Positions 16,361-25,950 are shown, counted from the stretch's first letter. The stretch is 64,000 nucleotides of DNA from Deltaproteobacteria bacterium (GCA_021781535.1 JAJXWO010000015.1:1-64000), one strand, 5' to 3'. The notes: generated from the letters alone by a model not told the origin. Numbers and translations are program-made.

Positions 16361-19300
16361 ATGAGCAGAAAAATGGTAACCATCGACGGCAACACCGCCG
16401 CCGCCCACGTGGCCCACGCCACCAACGAGGTAATTGCCATCTACCCGATCACTCCGTCGTCAGTGATGGGGGAGATCTCAGACGTCAAGAGCGCCGCAGG
16501 CGAGAAGAATATCTGGGGCACCGTACCGCTGGTGGCTGAGTTACAGTCAGAAGGAGGCGCTTCCGGCGCAGTTCATGGCGCCCTGCAGTCAGGAGCCATG
16601 ACCACCACTTTTACTTCCAGCCAGGGTCTCCTGTTGATGATCCCCAACATGTACAAGATTGCCGGTGAGCTGACTTCCACTGTCTTCCATATTGCGGCCC
16701 GCGCCATCTCGGCTCAAGCGCTCTCGATCTTCGGCGACCACTCCGACGTCATGTCCTGCCGCGCCACCGGCTGGGCCATGCTCTGCTCCAACAACGTCCA
16801 GGAAGTTATGGACTTTGCCCTGATCTCTCAAGCCTCGACACTGCGCGCACGCCTTCCGTTCCTGCACTTCTTTGACGGATTCCGCACCTCGCACGAAGTA
16901 CAAAAAGTCGAGGAACTGACCTATGACGACATGCGCGCCATGATCAGCGATGACCTCGTCAATGCCCATCGCCTCCGCGGCCTCTCCCCGGACCGCCCCG
17001 TCATGCGTGGCACCGCCCAGAACCCGGACGTCTATTTTCAGGGTCGTGAAACGGTTAACCAGTATTACGCTCCCTGCATTAAAATCGTCCAGGAAGAGAT
17101 GGATAAGTTCGGCAAGCTCACCGGCCGCAAATACAAGCTGGTAGAGTACTCCGGCGCAAAGGATGCCGAGCGGGTTGTTGTTATCATGGGTTCCGGAGCC
17201 GACACCGTTCAGGAAACCGTCAGCAACCTCGTCAAAAAAGGGGAGAAGGTCGGCGTCGTAAAAATCCATCTGTACCGTCCCTTCCCGCTGGACGCCTTCA
17301 TCAAGGCTCTGCCCAAAACCGTCAAAAGCATTGCTGTCCTCGACCGCACCAAAGAGCCCGGTTCCCTTGGCGAACCACTCTACCTGGATGTGCGTACCGC
17401 TATCGGCGAAGCAATGGCCGACGGCAAGTTCAGCTTCAAAGGCTACCCAACCATCGTTGGCGGCCGCTACGGCCTTGGCTCCAAGGAATTCACCCCGGCC
17501 ATGGCCAAATCAGTACTGGATAACCTCAAAAAAGCCAAGCCTAAAAACCACTACGTTGTCGGCATCAAAGAAGACGTCACCAACTGCAGCCTTGACTACA
17601 ATCCCTCCTATCGCAACGCAATGGACGGCACCTACGAAGCCATGTTCTACGGCCTCGGTTCTGACGGTACCGTCGGCGCCAACAAGAACACCATCAAGAT
17701 CATCGGAGAGACCACCAAGAACTTCGCCCAGGCTTATTTTGTGTACGACTCAAAGAAAGCCGGCACCATTACCACCTCGCACCTGCGCTTCGGTAAAAAG
17801 GCAATCCACGCCCCCTACCTGATCGACCATGCTGACTTTATCGCCTGCCACAACTTCTCCTTCCTGGAGAAGTACGACATGGTATCCAAAGTCAAGCCGG
17901 GCGGCACCTTCCTGCTCTGTTCACCCTTTGAGCACAATGAAGTCTGGGACAAGATGCCCAAAGAAGTCCAGCAGCAGATCATCGACAAGAAGCTCAAGTT
18001 CTATGTCATCAACGCCATCAAATTGGGCGAAGAACTGGGGCTGGGTGCCCGCATCAACGTTATCATGCAGACCGCTTTCTTCAAGATTTCCAACATCATC
18101 CCATTGACTACCGCCCTCAAAGAGATCAAGGGCGCCATCAAGAAGAGCTACGGTAAATCGGGCGACAAAGTCGTCGCGATGAACAACGCCGCCGTGGACG
18201 AAGCCCTCAAGAATATCTACGAAGTTAAGGTTCCGGCCAAGGCAACCAGCAAACTCAAGATGCCGCCTGCCGTTGCCAAGACCGCCCCTAAATTTGTCCA
18301 GGACGTCACCGGGCGGATCATTGCCGGCTTCGGCGACGACCTGCCGGTATCCTCCATGCCTGCCGACGGCACCTTCCCGACCGCCACCTCGCAGTACGAG
18401 AAACGCAACATCGCCGTCGACATCCCGGTCTGGGACGAAAAACTTTGTATCCAGTGCGGTATCTGCTCCTTCGTCTGCCCGCACGCCACGATCCGCATGA
18501 AGGCATACGACGAAAAACTGCTCAAAAAAGCACCCAAGACGTTTAAATCAACCGACTGCAAACTCCCTGAATTCAAAGGGATGAAATATACCATCCAGGT
18601 TGCTCCGGAGGATTGTACCGGTTGCGGCGCCTGCGTCCACAACTGCCCTGCCAAGAGCAAGGACGACGCCAACCACAAGGCGATCAACATGCAGTTCCAG
18701 CCACCTCTGCGCGCTGAAGAAGCGGTCAACTTCGACTTCTTCCTCTCCCTGCCTGATATGGACGCGACCAAGCTCAAGCTGGATACCCTGCGCGGCAGCC
18801 AGCTGGTCCGTCCGACCTTCGAATTCTCCGGCGCCTGTGCCGGTTGTGGCGAAACACCGTATCTGAAACTGCTGTCGCAGCTGTTCGGCGACCGGGCCAT
18901 GATCGCCAACGCTACCGGTTGCACCTCGATCTACGGCGGCAACCTGCCCACCACGCCGTGGGCCCAGCGTGCCGACGGCCGCGGACCAGCCTGGTCCAAC
19001 TCTCTGTTCGAAGACAATGCCGAATTCGGTTTTGGCATGCGTCTGGCCGTGGACAAGATGACCCAGTCCGCCCGCGAACTGGTGGCTGAACTTTCCAGCT
19101 GCAGTTGCAAATCCTGCAAGCCGGTACTGCCGCTGATGCAGGAAATTCTGGCTGCTGACCAGTCAGACCAGACCGGCATCGAGAAGCAACGTGAACGCGT
19201 AGCGACACTGAAAAAAGCGCTCAAAGGATGCAAAGAAAGAGCAGCAGTTCAGCTTCTGCCGCTGGCTGATTACCTGGTTAAAAAATCGGTCTGGTGTGTC

Positions 19301-19936
19301 GGCGGCGACGGCTGGGCCTATGACATCGGTTATGGCGGTCTTGACCATGTTATCGCTTCCGGCAAGAACGTCAACATCCTGGTACTGGACACCGAAGTGT
19401 ACTCAAACACCGGCGGCCAGGCCTCAAAGGCCACCCCGATCGGAGCTGTTGCTCAGTTTGCCGCAGGCGGCAAGCTCATGGCCAAGAAAGATCTGGGCAT
19501 GATGGCAATGGCGTACGGATACGTCTATGTTGCCAATGTTTCCCTGGCCAATCCGGCTCAGGTAGTCAAGGCATTCATGGAAGCCGAGGCATATGATGGT
19601 CCGTCGATCATTATCGCCTATGCCCACTGCATCGCCCACGGCATCAACATGACGACCGCCGTCGACGAGCAGAAAAAAGTTGTTTCCTCCGGTTACTGGC
19701 CGCTGTACCGCTATAACCCGGCGCTGGCCGCCGAAGGAAAGAACCCGCTGCAACTTGACAGCAAGTCACCAACGACCACCTTCGAAGATTTTGCCAACGG
19801 TGAAAACCGGTACAAAGTTTTGAAGAAGATCAACCCGGAAGCATCGGCACAGCTGATGAAGAAGGCATCAGACTGGACCGCCAACCGCTTCGAGTACTAT
19901 CAGAAACTGTCGGCACTGACGTACGAGAAAAAGTAG
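16361..19936 (+). CDS. nifJ: pyruvate:ferredoxin (flavodoxin) oxidoreductase, single chain
   Basis: 1191 residues, the full homodimeric PFOR. It interconverts pyruvate + CoA and acetyl-CoA + CO2 with ferredoxin. Order: N-terminal alpha domain (ITPSSVMGEISD near 29), CoA-binding domain, gamma domain (about 420-610), linker, two 4Fe-4S sites (CIQCGICSFVCPHATIRM near 696 and CTGCGACVHNCPAKSKD near 752), then the thiamine-diphosphate domain with proximal-cluster CAGCGE near 826 and GDGWAYDIGYGGLDH with VYSNTGGQAS near 1010. AGGAGG lies 9 bases upstream. Codon use is strongly C-ending, as for a highly expressed gene. It is a single-gene unit with its own terminator. Confidence 0.97.
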   Translation: MSRKMVTIDGNTAAAHVAHATNEVIAIYPITPSSVMGEISDVKSAAGEKNIWGTVPLVAELQSEGGASGAVHGALQSGAMTTTFTSSQGLLLMIPNMYKIAGELTSTVFHIAARAISAQALSIFGDHSDVMSCRATGWAMLCSNNVQEVMDFALISQASTLRARLPFLHFFDGFRTSHEVQKVEELTYDDMRAMISDDLVNAHRLRGLSPDRPVMRGTAQNPDVYFQGRETVNQYYAPCIKIVQEEMDKFGKLTGRKYKLVEYSGAKDAERVVVIMGSGADTVQETVSNLVKKGEKVGVVKIHLYRPFPLDAFIKALPKTVKSIAVLDRTKEPGSLGEPLYLDVRTAIGEAMADGKFSFKGYPTIVGGRYGLGSKEFTPAMAKSVLDNLKKAKPKNHYVVGIKEDVTNCSLDYNPSYRNAMDGTYEAMFYGLGSDGTVGANKNTIKIIGETTKNFAQAYFVYDSKKAGTITTSHLRFGKKAIHAPYLIDHADFIACHNFSFLEKYDMVSKVKPGGTFLLCSPFEHNEVWDKMPKEVQQQIIDKKLKFYVINAIKLGEELGLGARINVIMQTAFFKISNIIPLTTALKEIKGAIKKSYGKSGDKVVAMNNAAVDEALKNIYEVKVPAKATSKLKMPPAVAKTAPKFVQDVTGRIIAGFGDDLPVSSMPADGTFPTATSQYEKRNIAVDIPVWDEKLCIQCGICSFVCPHATIRMKAYDEKLLKKAPKTFKSTDCKLPEFKGMKYTIQVAPEDCTGCGACVHNCPAKSKDDANHKAINMQFQPPLRAEEAVNFDFFLSLPDMDATKLKLDTLRGSQLVRPTFEFSGACAGCGETPYLKLLSQLFGDRAMIANATGCTSIYGGNLPTTPWAQRADGRGPAWSNSLFEDNAEFGFGMRLAVDKMTQSARELVAELSSCSCKSCKPVLPLMQEILAADQSDQTGIEKQRERVATLKKALKGCKERAAVQLLPLADYLVKKSVWCVGGDGWAYDIGYGGLDHVIASGKNVNILVLDTEVYSNTGGQASKATPIGAVAQFAAGGKLMAKKDLGMMAMAYGYVYVANVSLANPAQVVKAFMEAEAYDGPSIIIAYAHCIAHGINMTTAVDEQKKVVSSGYWPLYRYNPALAAEGKNPLQLDSKSPTTTFEDFANGENRYKVLKKINPEASAQLMKKASDWTANRFEYYQKLSALTYEKK

Positions 19937-19964
19937 TTTCCTGCTGTAAACAATGGTATATTTC

Positions 19965-19996
19965 AGCCCCGCAGAGCGATCTGTGGGGCTTTTTTC
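19965..19996 (+). terminator. terminator after nifJ
   Basis: Stem agccccgcaga with tctgtggggct (one G-T pair), 4-base loop, then a run of six T. Confidence 0.9.
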
Positions 19997-20019
19997 AATT
20001 CTATTATCCGGAGATACAC

Positions 20020-20286
20020 ATGCTTGATAACAACAATGATCTGGGGGCATCACTATTCAAAACCTGGACGGAGAAGCAGCGCGGCGATGAGATTGAAAAA
20101 CTGGTGCAGGGCTTTCGCAATGGTGTTCCGGTCGGCATTTTGTGCAAAATGGCAGAGACAGTTGCCGGCAACAAGAAAAAAGCCAGGAAGTATCTCAAAC
20201 TGTTCATGACCACAGCCGAGCGCACCGCAGCGGTCGAATCCGCAGGCGAGGCGATGAGTCCGCTGGTAAAATCATTTCTTTTGTAG
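20020..20286 (+). CDS. small conserved-looking protein of unknown function
   Basis: 88 residues, soluble, helix-rich and charged; no signal peptide or membrane helix. The core GDEIEKLVQGFRNGVPVGIL and AGNKKKARKYLKLFMTTAER suggest a compact helical domain. It starts 24 bases after the nifJ terminator, with GGAG upstream (ccggagatacac), and ends 17 bases before the epimerase gene, with which it is probably co-transcribed. I do not recognise a family. Confidence 0.65.
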   Translation: MLDNNNDLGASLFKTWTEKQRGDEIEKLVQGFRNGVPVGILCKMAETVAGNKKKARKYLKLFMTTAERTAAVESAGEAMSPLVKSFLL

Positions 20287-20303
20287 AAAGTAGTGGGGAT
20301 TTC

Positions 20304-21188
20304 ATGCAGAAAGTATTTATTGCAGGATGTGGCTACATCGGTGAACGGGTGGCACAATCATATCGGGAATCCGGAGCAGAGGTCACCTGCCTGGTCAGGT
20401 CCGCCGAAGTCGGGACCCGGCTCAAAGCAGCTGGTTTTTCAACCGTTGTCGCCTCGCTTGACGACCCGGCCACCTTTCCACCACTCGATCTGGCTGACAG
20501 GGTGCTCCTCTATCTGGCCCCGCCGCCAGGAGGGGGAATTACCGATACTCGAGCGAGAAACTTTATCGCTCGCATTTCAAAAACTGAAAAACCGGCTAAA
20601 CTTGTCTACATGAGTGCTACTTCGGTTTACAGTAGATCCGGTAACGGCATAGTAACGGAAGAATCCCCGACTGCCCCTGATTCGGCAATGGGCAAGCGCC
20701 GTCTCGATGCCGAGGCGGCGTTCCATGAATACGGAATTGCCACGGACGTTCCGATTGTAATCCTGCGGGTAAGCGGCATCTACGGCCCGGGGCGGCTGCC
20801 GCTGATGCAGATCAACCAGGGACAGCCGCTCCTGAATGAGTATGAGTCCGGGCCAAGCAACCGTATCCATGCCGACGACCTTGCAGCTGTCACTATCGCC
20901 GCAGCTGAACAAGGGATTGCCGGTGATATTTTTAATGTCAGCGACGGGCATCCATCGAGCATGACCTCGTATTTCAACGCCTGTGCCGATGCCCTTGGAT
21001 TGCCGCGCCAACCCCAGATAACGCTGACTGAAGCGCGCCTCGTCATGTCGCCATTGATGCTTTCCTATGTCAGCCAGTCACAGATTGTTGACAACCGCCG
21101 GATGCTGGAGCGCCTCAACGTGAAACTTCGCTATGAAAATCTGTCGGCAGGTCTTGCCGTCTCTGTCCCCCCAGGTCCCTGCCCATGA
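20304..21188 (+). CDS. NAD(P)-dependent epimerase/dehydratase-like protein (extended SDR)
   Basis: 294 residues. N-terminal Rossmann motif FIAGCGYIGERVA (GxGxxG type), catalytic-region serines in YMSATSVYSRSG near 103, RVSGIYGPGRLPL near 158 and HADDLAAVTIAA near 192. It resembles the YeeZ-like atypical SDRs. The ATG at 20304 is preceded by GTGGGGATTTC. The longer frame from 20142 overlaps the previous gene and is not used. The substrate is unknown. Confidence 0.8.
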   Translation: MQKVFIAGCGYIGERVAQSYRESGAEVTCLVRSAEVGTRLKAAGFSTVVASLDDPATFPPLDLADRVLLYLAPPPGGGITDTRARNFIARISKTEKPAKLVYMSATSVYSRSGNGIVTEESPTAPDSAMGKRRLDAEAAFHEYGIATDVPIVILRVSGIYGPGRLPLMQINQGQPLLNEYESGPSNRIHADDLAAVTIAAAEQGIAGDIFNVSDGHPSSMTSYFNACADALGLPRQPQITLTEARLVMSPLMLSYVSQSQIVDNRRMLERLNVKLRYENLSAGLAVSVPPGPCP

Positions 21189-21299
21189 CGTACCAGGGAA
21201 ATAGCCTGCTTATCATCCGGGACAGGAGATCAGACCGCGCGCAAAAAGCATCGTTAAATATTTTTATCAATAATGTTGGTGACTTATATTTTTAATTGC

Positions 21300-21328
21300 T
21301 TGCCACGACATTCATGAACTGATATATT
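21300..21328 (+). promoter_or_regulatory. promoter of predicted small RNA / folK leader
   Basis: TTGCCA (21300-21305) and TATATT (21323-21328) separated by 17 bases, predicting a start near 21335. Confidence 0.55.
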
Positions 21329-21334
21329 ATAGAT

Positions 21335-21411
21335 ATAAAACATTGCGAGGATTCTAACGAATCCTCATTTGCCCTGGTAACTTTCCCTCCTAGTTGCCGG
21401 GGTGTTTTTTT
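21335..21411 (+). ncRNA. predicted ~77-nt small RNA or attenuated leader
   Basis: Two hairpins follow the promoter: an 8-base stem gaggattc/gaatcctc with a TAAC loop (21347-21366), then an 11-base stem (21372-21382 with 21392-21402) followed by TG and seven T, a textbook intrinsic terminator. The 9-base terminator loop ttccctcct contains CCTCC, complementary to Shine-Dalgarno sequences. It could be a trans-acting small RNA or a terminated leader of folK. No aptamer class I know fits. Confidence 0.6.
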
Positions 21412-21467
21412 ACAGCGACGAAGGGGTTGCGGTTGACGCACTGCAGCCATTATGTTTTAATCAGACC

Positions 21468-21974
21468 GTGGAAATTGAATCCTACATTGCACTTGGTTCC
21501 AATCTTGGAGACCGGGAGCTGAATCTGCTACGGGCGGTTGCAGAGGTCGGCAGGCTGCCTGAGAGCAGGGTAACTGCGCTCTCATCATTTTATGAAACGT
21601 CGCCTGTTGGCACCGTGCGGCAAGACTCGTTTTACAACGCAGTGCTCAGACTTTCAACACGACTTGACCCCCGTTTCTTGCTGACCCATATGTTGCGGAT
21701 TGAGGATACGGTTTTCAAAAGGGTCAGAAGGGTCCACCAAGGGCCACGCAGGATGGATCTCGATCTTCTGCTGTACGGTGACAGGGTAATTACCGAAAAA
21801 GACCTCATTGTCCCTCATCCACGCCTTACGGAGCGACGTTTCGTCCTGCAGCCGCTTTGCGAAATTGCACCGGATCTGGTGCACCCCCTGACCGGGAAGA
21901 GCATGCAGGAGCTTCTTGACCTGCTGGAATCAGACGAAACTGTTGTCAAATTATCACCGGAGGAACACGTGTGA
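21468..21974 (+). CDS. folK: 2-amino-4-hydroxy-6-hydroxymethyldihydropteridine pyrophosphokinase
   Basis: HPPK of the folate pathway, 168 residues. ESYIALGSNLGDRELNL opens the protein, YETSPVGTVRQDSFYNAV follows near 41, then the ATP/Mg motif GPRRMDLDLLLYGD near 95 and PHPRLTERRFVLQPL. The GTG at 21468 is the likely start; a frame from 21402 would begin inside a terminator stem. The last 4 bases (GTGA) overlap the next gene. The preceding transcript is cut by the terminator at 21372-21411, so folK needs readthrough or a promoter within 21412-21467. Confidence 0.92.
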   Translation: MEIESYIALGSNLGDRELNLLRAVAEVGRLPESRVTALSSFYETSPVGTVRQDSFYNAVLRLSTRLDPRFLLTHMLRIEDTVFKRVRRVHQGPRRMDLDLLLYGDRVITEKDLIVPHPRLTERRFVLQPLCEIAPDLVHPLTGKSMQELLDLLESDETVVKLSPEEHV

Positions 21975-22225
21975 TCAGACTTTTGGTTATGGGCCTGTTG
22001 CTGTACATCGGCTACCGTATTATTATCTCGCTCACCGCGACTAAAAAACCGCCGGAAAAATCTGCGGGAAACCGTGATGCCGGTGAAGAGACCTACCGCG
22101 ATCCGGTCTGCGGGCTCTACATATCAGAGGATGACGCCGTTGTCGGAAAACTGGACGGCCAACGCCACTATTTCTGTTCAATGGCGTGCCTCGAAAAATT
22201 CCGGGAACAGCTTGATCATACCTGA
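21971..22225 (+). CDS. membrane-anchored YHS/TRASH-type small protein
   Basis: 84 residues. One membrane helix at residues 3-20 (RLLVMGLLLYIGYRIIISL) is followed by a linker and a YHS-like metal-binding domain: YRDPVCGLYISEDDAV, RHYFCSMACLEKF. The C...CxxxC set suggests copper or another soft metal. GTG start overlapping the folK stop (GTGA), so translation is coupled. Such proteins lie next to folK in other Geobacter-type genomes by my recollection; the role is unknown. Confidence 0.75.
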   Translation: MIRLLVMGLLLYIGYRIIISLTATKKPPEKSAGNRDAGEETYRDPVCGLYISEDDAVVGKLDGQRHYFCSMACLEKFREQLDHT

Positions 22226-22323
22226 CACCATCCCCCCAACAAACAAGGATGCATCCGTTAGCAAAATTATTCTCTGCATATTTGTGCAGAATAAATTTCT
22301 AGTTTACTAGACAGGAGAAAATA

Positions 22324-22968
22324 ATGAAATTTTTTATCGACACCGCAGATGTAAAGGAAATCCGTGAAGCACATGCGCTCGGTCTTGTTGACGGAGTAAC
22401 GACCAATCCGTCGCTGATTGCCAAGTCAGGGCGCAAGTTCAAAGATGTCATTAAAGAGATTGTCTCTATCGTTGACGGCCCTATTTCTGCCGAGGTTATC
22501 TCCCTGGATGCTCCCGGCATGATCAAGGAAGGCAAAGAACTTGCCAAAATCCACAAGAACATTGTCGTTAAGCTTCCCATGACCCCCGAAGGTCTCAAAG
22601 CCTGTAAAGCGCTGAGCGACAAAGGGATCAAAACCAACGTGACCCTGATCTTCACCTCCATGCAGGCGCTATTGGCTGCCAAAGCCGGAGCTACATATGT
22701 TTCTCCGTTTGTTGGCCGGCTGGACGATATTTCACAGGATGGCATGGGAATTATCGACGAGATCCGCACTATTTTTGACAACTACGGCTACATGGCCGAG
22801 ATAATCGTGGCCAGCGTACGCAACCCGATCCACGTCCTCAATTCGGCCCTGATCGGTGCCGATATTGCGACAATCCCCTACTCTGTCATGATCCAGCTGG
22901 CCAAACACCCGCTGACCGATGCCGGTATCGAAAAATTCCTGAAAGACTGGGAAAGCGTGCCGAAATAG
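22324..22968 (+). CDS. tal: transaldolase (short, TalC/MipB-like)
   Basis: 214-residue single-domain transaldolase of the pentose phosphate pathway. [28 protein letters not shown] near 26, the Schiff-base lysine in [12 protein letters not shown] (K83), [17 protein letters not shown] and SVRNPIHV are all present. Fructose-6-phosphate aldolase belongs to the same family; the two are separable only by finer active-site comparison. AGGAG lies 8 bases before the ATG. A 98-base spacer separates it from the previous gene. Confidence 0.93.
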   Translation: MKFFIDTADVKEIREAHALGLVDGVTTNPSLIAKSGRKFKDVIKEIVSIVDGPISAEVISLDAPGMIKEGKELAKIHKNIVVKLPMTPEGLKACKALSDKGIKTNVTLIFTSMQALLAAKAGATYVSPFVGRLDDISQDGMGIIDEIRTIFDNYGYMAEIIVASVRNPIHVLNSALIGADIATIPYSVMIQLAKHPLTDAGIEKFLKDWESVPK

Positions 22969-23031
22969 CATCCTGTTCCCTTCGGGTCAGCTCAGGGAAA
23001 CACTACTTTTGCACATGCCCCCGGAGCAATC

Positions 23032-24546
23032 ATGAAACCGGTTATACCGCTCTCCATACTTTTCTCCGCCTCCGAGGCCGCCCCTTTTGCCAAGGAGGGG
23101 GGGCTCGGCGACGTTGTCGGCGCACTCCCCAAATACCTTGCCCGTTTGGGACATGATGTGCGGATCGTATTGCCACGCTACTACAGCATTAACCCGGATA
23201 AATACGGGCTGGAACTGTTGCCGGGAACACTGGTCGTACCGATGGGGGTCATCGGCCACCAGTACTGCGGTGTCTGGGAAGGGCGTTTGCCGGGGAGCGA
23301 CGTGCCGGTCTATCTCATCGAGCACGAAGCATACTATGGCCGCTCCGGCCTCTATCAAGAGGGCGGCGAAGGCTACCTCGACAATGACAACCGCTTTGTG
23401 TTTCTCTCCAAAGCATCACTTGAACTCTGCAAAATGCTGGATTGGTCACCAGACGTCATCCATGCTCACGACTGGCACACCGGGGTCATCCCTGTTCTAC
23501 TGAACACCTCCTACCTCCACGACCGCTATGTCGGCAATGCCGCTTCACTGCTGACCCTTCACAACATGCAGCATCAGGGGAATTTCTATCCCGGCCTGAT
23601 GGACGTGCTCGGCATCGGCTGGAAACATTTTACCTACCTTGAGCTGGAAATGAACGATCAGGTCAACCTGCTGAAAGGGGGCATCTATCACGCGACCCTG
23701 CTCAATACGGTAAGTGAGGAGTATTCCCGGGAGATTCAGACCGCTGCATTTGGCTGGGGACTTGAAGGAGCCATCAGGGACCGCGCCACCGATTTGAGCG
23801 GTATCCTCAACGGCGTGGATTATGAGGAGTGGGATCCGGCAACAGACTCATTCATTGCCGCCACCTATACGGCACGCACCGTAAAGAAAGGGAAGGCCGC
23901 CTGCAAACGCGATCTTCAGGCAACCATGGGACTTCCACAACGAGATGATGTACCGGTGTTCGGGGTCGTGTCGCGGATGGTCAAACAAAAAGGCACCGAC
24001 ATCCTGGCCGAAGCGATCCACCGGATTCTCACGATGGATTGCCAGTTTATAGTAGTCGGCAACGGTGAGCCGTGGGCGCATTTCTATTTTGGAGATATCG
24101 CCGCTCTGTATCCTGAAAAGTTTGCCTGTTATATCGGTTACAACGAAGCGCTTGCCCACAAGGTTGAAGCAGGCGCAGATTTTTTTGTCATGCCGTCCGC
24201 CTTTGAACCGTGCGGACTGAACCAGATGTATTCCCTGGCCTACGGCACCCCCCCGATTGTCCGTGCCACCGGCGGCCTTGATGACAGCGTTGAAAACTTC
24301 AACGAAGCGGTTATGACCGGCGATGGTTTTAAATTTTGGAATCACAGCGCCACGGCGCTGTTCGATACCGTCGGCTGGGCCGCCTGGACATTTTTCAACA
24401 ATCCCAAAGGACTGGCCGCGCTCCGCAAAAACGGCATGAAGAAACGCTTTACCTGGGAAGCCGCAGCGCTTAAATACGACGAACTCTACCACCTGGCCAT
24501 CCTGCGCAGACGGGGTGGGGAGTATTACCGCAACCGCTTCGAATAA
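23032..24546 (+). CDS. glgA: glycogen synthase
   Basis: ADP-glucose:glycogen glucosyltransferase (GT5), 504 residues. The ADP-glucose-binding KEGGLGDVVGALPKYLA starts at residue 21; HAHDWHTGVIPVLL near 143, SRMVKQKGTDIL near 312 and the acidic catalytic motif SAFEPCGLNQMYSLAYGT near 389 are intact. It makes the glycogen that GlgP (55864-58371) degrades. GGAG lies 6 bases before the ATG. UbiD follows after 3 bases, so the downstream menaquinone genes may share its transcript. Confidence 0.96.
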   Translation: MKPVIPLSILFSASEAAPFAKEGGLGDVVGALPKYLARLGHDVRIVLPRYYSINPDKYGLELLPGTLVVPMGVIGHQYCGVWEGRLPGSDVPVYLIEHEAYYGRSGLYQEGGEGYLDNDNRFVFLSKASLELCKMLDWSPDVIHAHDWHTGVIPVLLNTSYLHDRYVGNAASLLTLHNMQHQGNFYPGLMDVLGIGWKHFTYLELEMNDQVNLLKGGIYHATLLNTVSEEYSREIQTAAFGWGLEGAIRDRATDLSGILNGVDYEEWDPATDSFIAATYTARTVKKGKAACKRDLQATMGLPQRDDVPVFGVVSRMVKQKGTDILAEAIHRILTMDCQFIVVGNGEPWAHFYFGDIAALYPEKFACYIGYNEALAHKVEAGADFFVMPSAFEPCGLNQMYSLAYGTPPIVRATGGLDDSVENFNEAVMTGDGFKFWNHSATALFDTVGWAAWTFFNNPKGLAALRKNGMKKRFTWEAAALKYDELYHLAILRRRGGEYYRNRFE

Positions 24547-24549
24547 TTC

Positions 24550-25950
24550 ATGCCACGCTCCCCTCTCCGTGAATTTATCTTACAACTCGAATCGTTCGGT
24601 GAGCTTTCCCGCATCGCCGTTCCGGTCGACCCCGTTCTGGAGATTGCCGCCATCACCGCCAGGGTCTGCAAGCAACCTGACGGCGGCGCGGCACTGCTCT
24701 TTGAACATCCGGCGGGAAGTTCCTTTCAGGTTGCCACCAATCTGTTTGGTTCACCGCAGCGGGTATGCCGGGCGCTTGGTGTCACGAACCTTGGCGAATT
24801 AACTGTCCGCCTGGGTAGCCTGCTCGATTTGATACCTGAAATAACTGTTCCATCGCTCGACCGTCAGATTGCCGCTCTGCCCGAATTCAGCCGTTTTGCC
24901 CCCCATGCCGCCTTACAACCGGACTCGGAGCTGGTCCCGATGGATCCTCCTGACCTGACGCGGCTCCCCTTTCTGCAAAGCTGGACGGGCGACGGCGCTG
25001 CCGCCGGCCAGGGTCGATATATCACGCTGCCGCAGGTTTTTACCGTTGATCCGGATACTGCCGCACAGAATTGCGGAATATACCGGGTTCAGCTACGCGG
25101 CGAGCGAGAAGCCGCCATCCAGTGGAAAGCCGGCAGTGGGGCGGCTAAACATGCCGAACTGTATCGTCGGGCCGGAAAAGCGATGCCGGTGGCGATTGTA
25201 CTTGGCGGCGCTCCGGCCACACTGTTCAGCGCCATGTTCCCGTTGCCGGGCGATCTTGACGAATTGACCTTCGCCGGTTTTCTCCGTACCGTTCCCCTTG
25301 ACACCGTCCCCTGCCGGAATGTCCCGTTACAGGTTCCTGCGGGAGCAGAAGTCGTCATCGAAGGGTACGTCGAACCTGATGACACTGCTACCGAGGGGCC
25401 GTTCGGCAATCACACCGGGTTTTACTCTCCGGCCGCTCCGGCTGCTCTGCTGCGGGTGACAGCCATCAGCCACCGCCCGGATGCCGTCATCCCCGCAACC
25501 ATTGTCGGCCCCCCGCCAATGGAGGACTGCTGGATGGCACTGGCGTGGGAACGACTGCTGCTGGCGTTTCTGCAGCGAATGGTGCCGTCAGTAACAGACA
25601 TCCATTTCCCGCCTGAATGGGTTTTCCATCAAAGCGCCATCATTTCACTTGAAAACCCTCAACCCGGCATGGTACGGAATATTTCCAGCCGCTTCTGGGC
25701 TCTGCCCTGGTTCGCTTCGGCACGGATTCTGGTGTTCGTTACTGGCGATGCACCGCTGGCCGGGCTCGCCTGCGCGGCTTGGAGAACCATAAATCTGACC
25801 GATTTTACCACGGATATTATTCATGATACCCCCACCGGACGGGTTGCCATTGATGCGACCGGCTGCCGTTTATCCCGTCCGGAGATAAGAATTTCCACCG
25901 AAACTGCAGCCCTCGTCACACGGCGCTGGAAGGAGTATATGCACTCGTGA
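24550..25950 (+). CDS. UbiD-family decarboxylase (MqnL-like)
   Basis: 466 residues. prFMN-dependent decarboxylase of the UbiD family: SLDRQIAALPEF, DPDTAAQNCGIYRVQL near 165 (Mn/prFMN region), GGAPATLFSAMFPLP, and the catalytic glutamate block VIEGYVEPDDTATEGPFGNHTGFYSP near 275. With a UbiA prenyltransferase and UbiX directly downstream, and a futalosine hydrolase elsewhere in the window, it most likely decarboxylates the 6-naphthoate intermediate (MqnL role) of menaquinone synthesis. The stop overlaps the next start by 4 bases. Confidence 0.85.
   Translation: MPRSPLREFILQLESFGELSRIAVPVDPVLEIAAITARVCKQPDGGAALLFEHPAGSSFQVATNLFGSPQRVCRALGVTNLGELTVRLGSLLDLIPEITVPSLDRQIAALPEFSRFAPHAALQPDSELVPMDPPDLTRLPFLQSWTGDGAAAGQGRYITLPQVFTVDPDTAAQNCGIYRVQLRGEREAAIQWKAGSGAAKHAELYRRAGKAMPVAIVLGGAPATLFSAMFPLPGDLDELTFAGFLRTVPLDTVPCRNVPLQVPAGAEVVIEGYVEPDDTATEGPFGNHTGFYSPAAPAALLRVTAISHRPDAVIPATIVGPPPMEDCWMALAWERLLLAFLQRMVPSVTDIHFPPEWVFHQSAIISLENPQPGMVRNISSRFWALPWFASARILVFVTGDAPLAGLACAAWRTINLTDFTTDIIHDTPTGRVAIDATGCRLSRPEIRISTETAALVTRRWKEYMHS

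Noticed and set aside
21402-21467. Longer FolK starting at the GTG at 21402
   Set aside because: That codon lies in the terminator stem, and the added residues do not belong to the family.
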